64,000 bases of DNA from Anthoceros angustus (Eukaryota > Streptophyta > Anthocerotopsida > Anthocerotales > Anthocerotaceae): the NCBI GenBank assembly GCA_010909165.1, contig VJWM01000192.1, positions 124,001 to 188,000 of the forward strand, given 5' to 3'. The position numbers were made by a program, and so were the translations under genes. The notes below the pieces were generated by a model. The model did no database searches and was not told the origin of the DNA. It saw only the letters and a program-made list of their open reading frames with translations. Every line of letters starts with the position of its first letter. Position 1 is the stretch's first letter. Shown piece by piece: positions 54,740 to 64,000 of the stretch.

Positions 54740-57020
54740 CGGTGCACCACTTGCCTTGAAAAATCGCCAACCCTCGACCTACAACGACACAACACAATTG
54801 CGGTCACCTCGGTGACAAGAGCCTACCACAGGCGCCCGGGGACCCCAGTTCACACGCGATTTCGTCCCTACTTCTAAGACCTCTTCTCCACTCGGGGCGC
54901 TCTTTACTTGCAGATTTGGGATTCGTCCCTTAGGCTCTGCCTGTGGCCTTCCACTAACACCTACACCTCTAATCCTCTACTCATCTTCTCATCTCCTCAT
55001 CCTCTTCCTCCTATTCTAACCTCAGTTCGGGCTTACTGGCTTCGACTCGCCCTTACGGCTGCCTGGGGTCGGCCTCCACCAGCAAGTTCTTCCTTGGGCC
55101 GGTTGCTATGAGTTTGACACCACGAGAACCTCCGAGTCTTTCCTAGTCTACCCTCAAGCCGAGAGTTCTCGGGCATTTGCCACACACCCAAAGCAAAGCA
55201 ATTTCCACAGCAACCATTCACAAGGGAGCAACTCGTTTAGGCACTTGCGAGCAAGTCCTCCACCAACACTCAGGACCACGCGACTTCCTCTCTACGTGAC
55301 GTGTTGGCTCACGGCGAAATTCCTCTGTAATGGCAAAGGACTCGGTGAGTGGGCGCAAGACATGATACTTTACTTTGTGAAATCCTCCTCCTCTTATAGG
55401 AGGCCTTCCACATACAACCTCCCTTGGGTGACCCTCTGCGGTCACCTTTTCCAATATTCTATTATTTCCTACACTTGACATTTAATATCGGCACCTAAGT
55501 CTATTATGCATTTCTTGGTAAATTCTATTCTAGCAACTTCACCTAAGTCTATCCTTGAAGGATGTCAGGTTACATCACATGTCCTTTCTATTCTTCTACC
55601 TAGCATTTATGGTCATTGACCATTCTAGTCTTCACCTATTTGGGGTGGGGCGTGTCTGGTGGATTGGCTCCCTCGCCCTCCTTTTGCTCTTGCCCTTCCC
55701 GGCCTTTGTCCTTCCTATTCTTCTACCTAGCATTTATGGTCCCTTGACCATATCTAGTCTTCACCTCTTTGGGGTGGACGTGTCCGTGGTGGATTGGCTC
55801 CCTCGCCCTCCTTTTGCTCTTGCCCTTCCCGGCCTTTGTCGCTTCCTAATGTGTGGGGCAAGTACAATCTTGCCCCTTCCTCCATCTCAGCGGGCGGCGC
55901 TGGATTCCTCGGCCCTCCGCAATCGCGCTTCCGCGCACCTGGCGCCTTCCTCCTCCTCTTACAGTGCACCACTTGCCTTGAAAAATCGCCAACCCTCGAC
56001 CTACACACAAAACAATTGCGGTCCGCCTCGTGAGGCCTACCAGGCGCCGGACCCCTGTTCACAGCGATTTCGTCCCTACTTCTAAGACCAAACTTGACCT
56101 ACAACGACACAACACAATTCGAGGTCACCTCGGTGACAAGAGCCTACCAGGCGCCGGGGACCCCAGTTCACAGCGATTCGTCCCTACTTCTAAGACCTAC
56201 TCTTCTCCACTCGGGGCGCTCGTTTACTTGCGGTTGGGATTCGTCCCTTAGGCTCTGCACTGGCCTTCCACTAACACCTACACCTCTAATCCTCTACTCA
56301 TCTTCTCATCTCCTCATCCTCTTCCTCCTAGTCTAACCTCGATTCGGGCTTCTTGGTTTCGACTCGCCCTTACGGCTGCACAGGTCCGCCTCCACCAAGT
56401 TCTTCCTTGGGCGGTTGCTATGAGTTTGACACGGGCGAGAACCTCCGAGTCTTTCCACAGTCTACCCTCAAGCCGAGAGTTCTCAGGCATTTGCCACACA
56501 CCCAAAGCAAAGCAATTTCACAGCAACCATTCACAAGCAACTCGTTTAGGCACTTGCAAGCAAGTCCTCCACCAAGCACTCCGACCACGCGACTTCCTCT
56601 CTACGTGACTGTGTTGGCTCACGGTGCACGAAATTCCTCTGTAATGGCAAAGGACTCGTGAGCGTGGGCGCAAGACATGATACTTTACTTTGTGAAATCC
56701 TCCTCCTCTTATAGGAGGCCTTCCACATACAACCTCCCTTGGGTGACCCTCTGCGGTCACCTTTTCCAATATTCTATTCCTACCGCCATTTAATGTCGGC
56801 ACCTAAGTCTATTATGCATTTCTTGGTAAATCTATTCTAGCAACTTCACCTAAGTCTATCCTCGAAGGATGTCGATTACATCACATCCTTCCTATTCTTC
56901 TACCTAGCATTTATGGTCCCTTGACCATATCTAGTCTTCACCTCTTTGGGGTGGACGTGTCCTTGGTGGATTGGCTCCCTCGCCCTCCTTTTGCTCTTGC
57001 CCTTCCCGGCCTTTGTCGCT
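54740..57020. repeat. Tandem pair of ~1.2-1.3 kb retroelement-derived units
   Basis: gtgcaccacttgccttgaaa occurs at 54,742 and 55,964 (offset 1,222). aacctcccttgggtgaccct occurs at about 55,418 and 56,739 (offset about 1,320). gcgatttcgtccctacttc appears at about 54,858 and 56,063 with a shorter third copy at about 56,172, so a ~110-bp sub-duplication lies inside the second unit. A shared block (cctcgccctccttttgctct) occurs three times near 55,670, 55,800 and 56,986. No coding sequence is supported. It is probably duplicated LTR or satellite DNA. Confidence 0.75.
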
Positions 57021-57029
57021 TCCTAATGT

Positions 57030-60000
57030 GGGGCAAGTACAATCTTGCCCCTTCCTCCATCTCGTCGCCTCGTCGCGATTTTATTGCACCCTACGCGGTG
57101 ATCGGACTACGGGGTGGCGACTACCATCGTGGTAGTCGGCCTAACTCCTTCTTCCTTCTTTCCTCTCCTCGGTGAGGGTTTCTTGGGTCGAGATCTTCAT
57201 TGCTCTTTGCCTTTTGGTTGTCCATACCTATCATAGAGCACCCTTCATCCCCATCGCCCACCATGCGGATTTTCTAATCTCTCCGGGCCCTTTTGCGTTG
57301 GACTCCTCCTCGGGTCCGGTTCCTCCCTTACTCGTGGGATAAGGGAACTTCCTCACCCTTCCTTCCTCGACGGGTCGGACCCGTCCTTAGTTTCCTCGGT
57401 GGGGTTGTCTCTCCCACCACCCAGTGCTCCTCCTCGGGGTATCTCGGACCCCGGCCTTTCCATCTTGATTGGGCTCGCGTCCCAACTCCCCAACAAGCTC
57501 GGCAATTCTCCCACCTTCTTGCTCTTGGGCAAGCCCTCCTTCCTCCGGTGGTCTGGCGGACTACCGGCGTGGTGTGTCACGGTGTCGGCGGACTACCGGC
57601 GTGGTGTCCCGGTGATCAGCGGACTACCGTGGTAGGGTGGTCACCTCGTGGTAGGGTGACCCCCTGGGCTGTCCCCTCCTTGCTCTCGCGCCCGTCTCCC
57701 TCACTTCCTTTTGGCGGTGGCTCCTTCACCTCGACTCCTCAGTTCCTCGGAGTCCATTTCGATGGCCTCATCAAAATCGGAGGCCTCTGCTGCACTTGTT
57801 GCGGCTCCTTTCATCATCATGAGGACCCAATGTCCTCCTTTTGGACGTTGTTGGCCTTCAAGATCTGTTGTGGAGGTGAGCCCCAAGTTGTGATCGCATT
57901 TGGAGATCATCAATCTCCGTGGGCCACTCTCCATCTTCACACCTACCTTGTAGGCATCTCTTGAGGTGGTCAATTCTCCCACCTTCACATGGAGGTTACA
58001 TTCTCCTCCCTCACTTCCTTTTGGTGGCTGGCCAATTTTGCACGAAGGGCATAGTCACCAAAATCGCTTCCTCACTACCGGCATTCATGCACCACCTTCT
58101 TGTGGCGCTCCTCCTCCTCTGAGACCTCCTTTGTTCCAGTCCTAATTCTTGGGCAAGCCCTCCTTCTCCGCTTGCCAAGCATCTTTCGCGCTCCGACTCC
58201 ACGGTCTTGTGCTTCTCGCTCGCGCTTCTCTTCCAAATTGTCGGGTCCTTCTCAACTCCTCTCCCTTATCCGGATTTTGATGGCTTGAGTAGCCATCACT
58301 GCTCATGCGGCCACTTCTTTGGACGCTTCTCTCCTTTCCTAGTGCCTCTGCCTTTTCCTCTCTTGCTCTAATTGGGCAAAATGCTCTTCCGCCTTTTGCC
58401 TCCAAGAATCCTTTTGGGTTGTTGCCGAATGGCTCTTTCTTGACTTGTGACAACTTCCCTCAGGGCTTCTCCGTCGTCCATGAGGTCGCGTTGGAGCTTC
58501 TCCTGACCTTTTCCAATTTGGCTGCCTTTTCATCGGACTCCATGGCTTCCAATTGCCATTTGGTCCACCTTCTTGGCCATGTCTTGAGATTTCACTTCCT
58601 CTTGGCATGCCCACAAGGAGGCTGCTGGGTCCCTAGCCCCTTCAAATCCACGGTGAGTGCTTCACAAGCTCGGCAATTCTCCTAGGGGTCCTAATTCCAC
58701 CCCTCTCTTCTTCTTGAAATTTCCAGCTCTCACCCCTCGGGCCATCGGCCTTGGTCCCTTCACTCGCTCCATCCGCTCTCCCACCAGTAGCGGAGATGGT
58801 GGCCTCGGCGCTCGCGGCACCTCGCGTTCTTCTCCTTCCCTTCCACCGCCGTGGGCTTGCTGGCGGCGTGGGGTGCCTACCTACCATGGTGGTGCTCCCC
58901 CCGTGGTAGTCGCCTACCTACCATGGTGGGGTGGCGCCTATGATGTGCCCACCCCTTGGGTGGCGCCTCCCTGGGGTAGTCTGAGTGCCTCTCGTAGGCA
59001 CAAAGGAGATGGTGGGGACTCCCCACTCTCCATCACCCCTCCTGTGGTCCTTCTCTCATAGACCACCATTCGGCCTTCCTCGGCCTTCCTCCTCTCCCTT
59101 GCTTGCTCCTGTGGAAAGATTCCCACTCCGGCAACCTTGTTGCCTCCATCTTCTCCTCTTGCTTCTAGCATGCTTGTGGAGGTCGACCTCCCACCGTCTT
59201 CGCAATGCAAAGGCAAAGGCCTTTCCAACCTCGGTGGAGATGGATGACCTCAAAGGGATGCCATGCATCTTCAAGCTCCTTGCTTGTGAGAAGTCCTCGG
59301 TTTCCCATAAATGCACCAAATAGGTGCTAAGGTAGCAGGCCTTGGCCCTTCCTCATCCACGAATTTGGCTTGAGGAGCTTCTCGATGGTGGATGTAGGCC
59401 TCATACATGATAGTCCCCAATCGGCTTGGCTCCCATGGAAATCTTCCACAAAAATTGGAGGAAGTTGGTCTTTGAAATAAGAGTGCGTTGGTAATTTACC
59501 AACCCAGCACAATCTTTGCGAAGAGCCTCCACTTGACTCCTTGATGCTCTCGGTCTTCCGCCATTCTTGGCGTGGGCCTTCACTCCTCCATCCATCATGT
59601 CAAGGAACTCCTGCGGGATGTCGAGAGGCTGTCCTCTTCCTCCATTCGACCTTTCGAGGAGAGCAATTCGAGCTCTCCTCCTCGGTCTTCCATACACTGT
59701 CGAATACTTACGGTCCACGGATGATCCGAGCATTCCTCTCCCACCCGGTAGCGGCCTTCCGATTGATGGAGGTTGATGTAACACTCCTCAATCAATTCCA
59801 AATTGGTGTAGGCCCATTGGCGGCCATACACCCATCCTAGTTGGATGTTCTCCTCCTCCGCCTTGAAAATCAACCAAATCTCGGGGTTGAGCTGCCCGGC
59901 AAAGCAAGTGAATTGGGGCATCACCTCACCCCCTCGGTGCGCTCCACCTTCTTTTCCTTTCCTCCTCGCGAGGAAGAGCCTTTGCGGCGGCTCCTTCCCT

Positions 60001-60370
60001 TGCCTTTTCCAGCTCGAGGCATGGTGGCGTTCCTTCCCAAGTCTGGAAGATTACTCTCAATTTGAGAGCTTCAAAATTTCACACTTCCTCTTCCTTGTTG
60101 CGGTAACACACTTCCTCTTCCTCCATTCGACCTTTCGAGAGAGCAATTCGAGCTCTCTTCCTCCGGTCTTCCAGCCATTCTTGGCGTGGGCCTTCCTCGG
60201 CCTTCCTTCCTTCCTTCCTTCCTTCTCTCCTTCCCTTCCACCGCTCCAAGTGCTCGCCTTCTTGGCTCGCTCACACTTCCTCTTCCTGCGCGTGGTGAGC
60301 TCCTTCCTTGCTTCCTTCCTTCCTTCCTTCCTCTTCCTCCGGTCTTCCGCCATTCTTGGCGTGGGCCTTC
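57030..60370. other. Low-complexity region rich in CTACC/GGTAG pairs, no gene seen
   Basis: A pyrimidine-rich plus strand with many CTACC and GGTAG words in opposed pairs (for example gactaccatcgtggtagtc at 57,119-57,137, then 57,550-57,660 and 58,880-58,980), and ttcc tracts from 60,190. Long open frames arise from composition only. It is likely non-coding transposon DNA. Confidence 0.5.
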
Positions 60371-63300
60371 CTTCCTTCTCGATGGGCGCGCGCCTCCGCC
60401 TCGCTCCCGGCTTGCTGGCGATGGCGGCTTTCCTTCCTCTGCTCTTACGCTCCAACTCCAGCTCTCGTTCTAGCTCTTCGAAGTGGAGGAAGTTGGCGCG
60501 CACTTTGCCTCCTTTGGATGCACGGCGGCTGCACAACCCTAGATTGGTTCATCATTCCAAAATCCTAATTCTATCTAAACTACCTATTTTCCTATCACTA
60601 TCTCCTAATTAACGCTTCTAATTACTCTATATATTTATTCCCTATTGGTGAGCATATATAGTGGATATCCCCTCTATTCTAAATTTCCTTTTAGCGAGAT
60701 TGTCGACCTACCGGCGTGTGTGGCGACCTACCGCGGTAGTCGCTTCCTTCTCGACCTACCGGCGTGGTGTGGCGACCTACGGTGATGCGACCTACCAACC
60801 TTTGGCCCTCACGCGCCGTCGGCGTTTCGACCCGTTCTTCTTCCGGATATCCTTTTCACTTTCCTAACAATATTATACAACTCCAGCTTCAAGATTCTCA
60901 GAAATTTTCTTGGCATGTTCCTCTTCAATCGGTCTTAGCCGAAAAAAATCAAACTTGTTCGTCCTTTGGCCAGTTTGGACTGGTTGCCCAAACTTTTACG
61001 TTCCACATACTCCCCACCTCACCTGTTTGCGTCCTCGCAAACAACAGGTACCTCGGGCTGGAGGTACTTCTTGACCTTCCACCCATTGACTAATGGCGGT
61101 ATTCGCCGCCCCGAGTTGCGGATCCATTCTCGTATCTGCGACCACCTCGTAAGGTCCCATCCATCTCACTAAGCTTCCTGGAAAGTCTAGGTACCGACTA
61201 TCATATAGAAGAACCAAATCCCGTCCACGATAGTCTCTTGCTTCCTCAACCTCCCATCATGCGATCTTTTACGAGTTCACGAATCCATGTTTCTTCTAAA
61301 GCATCCTCCCTATGCTCCTCACTGCTATGAAGCTTCTAACCTAGCTACGACTATCCTCTACGGTCATCGTTCATCCTCCATGATCCTGTAGGTAGGTACT
61401 TCAAATTCCACGGGCATCACGGAGACATGCCATATGTTAGATAATAAGGGTCTTCTTTGGTGGTTACCTTCTCCATGATCCTGTAGGCCCACAATGCGAA
61501 TGCAACTTAGCATCCCAATCATACATGTGCGTCACGATTACCTTGGTGAGGATTGTGCGAGCAACCCATTCGTCTTCTCCGTCTTTTCTTGGGTCTCCTT
61601 TCTCGATGGGCGCCGCGCTCGCCTCGCTCCCGGCTTGCTGGCGATGGCGATGGCGGCTTTCCTTCCTCTGCGTCTTACGCTCCAACTCCAGCTCTCGTTC
61701 TAGCTCTTCGAAGTGGAGGCGGTCCAAAGCGCACTTTGCCTCCTTTGGATGTACGCGGCACAACCCTAGATTGGTTCATCATTCCAAAATCCTAATTCTA
61801 TCTAAACTACCTATTTTCCTATCTGCTCTATCCTAATTAACCTTCTAATTACTCTATATTTATTCCCTATTGGTGAGCATATATAGTGGATATCCTCTAT
61901 TCTAAATTTCCTTTTAGCGAGATTGTCGACCTACCACGGTGATACGCTTACCATGATGATCCCCTTCTCGACCTACCGGCGTGGTGTGGCGACCTACGGT
62001 GATGCGACCTACCAACCTTTGCCCTCACGCGCAAAAGGGTCGTTTGACCCGTTCTTCTTCAGGATATCCTCTTCATCTTCCTAACAATATCCTACAACTC
62101 CGCTTCAAGATTCTCGGAAAATTTCTTGGCATGCTCCTCTTCAATCGTTCTAGCCAAAAAATCAAACTTGTTTGTCTTCGGGCTCTTTTGGGCTGGTTGC
62201 CCAAACTTTTGCGTTCCACATACTCCCCACCTCACCTGTTTGCGTCCTCGCAAACAACAGTACCTCGGGTGAGGTACTTCTTGACCTTCCACCCATTGAC
62301 TCGGTCGGCGATGGCGATGGCGGCTTTCCTTCTCTGCGACCACCTCGTAAGGTCCCATCCATCTCGGCTGAGCTTCCTGGAAAGTCTAGGTACCGACTAT
62401 CATATAGAAGAACCAAATCCCGTCCACGATAGTCTCTTGCTTCCTTAACTTCCCATCATGCGATCTTTTACGAGTTCACGAATCCAGTGTTTCTTCTAAA
62501 GCATCCTCCCTATGCTCCTCCTGTGCTATGAAAGCTTCTAACCTAGCTACCTGACTATCCTCTACAGTCATCCGTTCATCCTCCATGATCCTGTAGGTAG
62601 GTACTTCAAATTCCACGGGCATCACAGGAGACATACCATATGTTAAATAATATGGTGTCTTCTTTGTGGTTATCTTCTCCGCGGTCCTGTAGGCCCACAA
62701 TGCTGAGTGCAACTTAGCATCCCAATCATACATGTGTCCGATTACCTTGGTGAGGATTGTGCGAGCAACCCATTCGTCTTCTCCATCCATTTGCCTTTGG
62801 GTTGTAGGAGTCGTCTTCGATGCGAATGTTGAAGTAGGTGGTTAGGGACTCAACGAGAGTTGAGGAAATGTGTCCCCGGTCGTGACCAACTCTAAAGGAC
62901 ATCCATACCTCGTTATGATGTTCTCGAATAAAAATTTGGCCCTGCGGTCGTCATCCTTCCTTGTGCTTCCACCATCTTTGTACAATAATCCGTAGCCACC
63001 AAAATGTCTTCTTTGTGGTTATCTTCTCCATGATCCTGTAGGCCCACAATGCGAATGCAACTTAGCATCCCAATCATACATGTGTCACGATTACCTTGGT
63101 GAGGATTGTGCGAGCAACCCATTCGTCTTCTCCGTCAATCCATTTGCCTTTGGGTTGTAGTCGTCTTCGATGCGGATGTTGAAGTAGGTGGTTAGGGACT
63201 CGGACCGAGTTGAGGAAATGTGTCCCCGGTCTGACCAACTCTAAAGGACATCCGTACCTCGTTATGATGTTCTCGAATAAAAATTTGGCCCTGCGGTCGT

Positions 63301-63900
63301 CATCCTTCCTCGCTTCACTTCCACCATCTTTGTACAATAATCCGTAGCCACCAAAATGTCACTTCTTAGTCCATTGCGTTGGTGGTTTGATCGGTCCTCT
63401 GATCGATTCCCCACTTCTCGAGGTGCGGTGGTAAGATGTAGGTAAGAGGCCATTGTGTCGACAACGTGGCCGTCCAACCCTCGACACGCGTCACACCTCG
63501 GTGAACTCCACACATCCTTTTGCATCGTAGCCCACGAACCCGCATTCAAAATCTTCTTAACGGTCACTGTGCGAATAGTGTCCACCTCTTACGCATGTAA
63601 TGCCTCCGTGACAGTGAAGCTTCTTAGTCCATTGCGTTGGTGGTTTGATCGGTCCTCTGATCGATCCCCACTTCTCGAAGGTGCGGTGGTAAGATGTAGG
63701 TAAGAGGCCATTGTGTCGACAACGTGGGCCGTCCAACCCTCGACACGCGTCACACCTCGGTGAACTCCCCACATCCTTTTGCATCGTAGCCCACGAATCC
63801 ATTCAAAATCTTCTTAACGGTCACTGTGCGAATAGTGTCCACCGCCTCTTACGCATGTAATGCCTCGTGACAGTGAAGCTTCTTCAGCGTCGAGGCATCT
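60371..63900 (-). mobile_element. Ty3/gypsy integrase fragments, repeatedly duplicated
   Basis: Minus-strand pieces of a second gypsy family: the integrase C-terminal VLLYDSRYLDFPGSL..RWMGPYEVV (61,217-61,000 and again 62,416-62,340), WDAKLHSALWAYRTAEKITT with YGMSPVMPVEFEVPTYRIM (62,730-62,580), and core pieces ILVATDYCTKMVE and ITRYGCPLELV (63,360-63,200). Large parts recur at offsets of about 1,224, 346 and 257 bp. No complete domain survives. Confidence 0.75.
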
Positions 63901-64000
63901 CGGATCTTTCGTCGGACCTTGTTTATGCAGGACACCGCCCTCAGCGGTGCGAGGCTTTATGGAGAAAGACAGCTCGCCCCTCCTGGACAACCCGCCGGGC
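63901..64000. other. Window end, no feature seen
   Basis: One hundred bases with no repeat of the preceding units and no recognisable frame. Confidence 0.3.

Noticed and set aside
60057-60612. Long frames on both strands near 60 kb
   Set aside because: They come from ttcc-rich low-complexity DNA. The two strands give Ser/Phe/Leu-rich and Arg/Glu/Lys-rich mirror peptides without a domain.

Overview
The window is nuclear DNA of a land plant. The left 36 kb holds spliced genes with short introns (70-171 bp in the two genes I could fully exon-map) and a cluster of very large PLS-class pentatricopeptide repeat (PPR) organelle RNA-editing factors. Two of these end in the KP variant of the DYW deaminase domain (PG box replaced by KKPA, C-termini GRP and DRH instead of DYW). 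That variant is known from lineages with U-to-C editing (hornworts, ferns, some lycophytes), so with the compact introns a hornwort is my best guess. That is inference, not proof.

Layout. 0-3.5 kb: a frameshifted PPR gene with six near-identical P-L-S units and a KP-type DYW domain. 4-9.2 kb: a minisatellite, then a 1.8-kb tandem duplication carrying a bulb-lectin-like gene and its broken twin. 9.8-10.4 kb: weak unidentified coding signal. 10.95-12.9 kb: an intronless TML gene (TPLATE/TSET endocytic complex). 13.4-16.1 kb, minus strand: a complete 14-exon mitochondrial beta-ketoacyl-ACP synthase. 18.9-21.0 kb: an 8-exon tyrosine-aminotransferase-like gene. 22-23 kb, minus: a two-exon protein starting MGNC, unidentified. 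24.2-35.4 kb: three large PPR genes (E+ type on minus, DYW:KP on plus, E+ type on plus) and a PPR remnant. The last intact PPR gene and the broken first gene share an N-terminal block resembling the PDF motif of organellar single-stranded-DNA-binding OSB proteins.

35.4-64 kb is repeat territory: minisatellites, a heptamer (GTGGTTA)n satellite and decayed Ty3/gypsy LTR retrotransposons on the minus strand. One element is nearly whole in outline: a long LTR at about 50.65-54.56 kb, a tRNA-Asp-like primer binding site at 50,627-50,644, gag, protease, RT, RNase H and integrase remnants running down to 45.2 kb, and the matching LTR at about 40.2-44.0 kb. 54.7-57 kb and 60.4-63.9 kb are tandemly re-duplicated retroelement pieces. 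No reading frame in this half is intact.

Functionally, the PPR cluster would act in mitochondria or plastids on transcript editing, with PDF-PPR fusions a possible new architecture. TML, mtKAS and the aminotransferase are ordinary housekeeping genes. Exon boundaries were read by eye from GT/AG sites, frame continuity and family conservation. No alignment or search was run.
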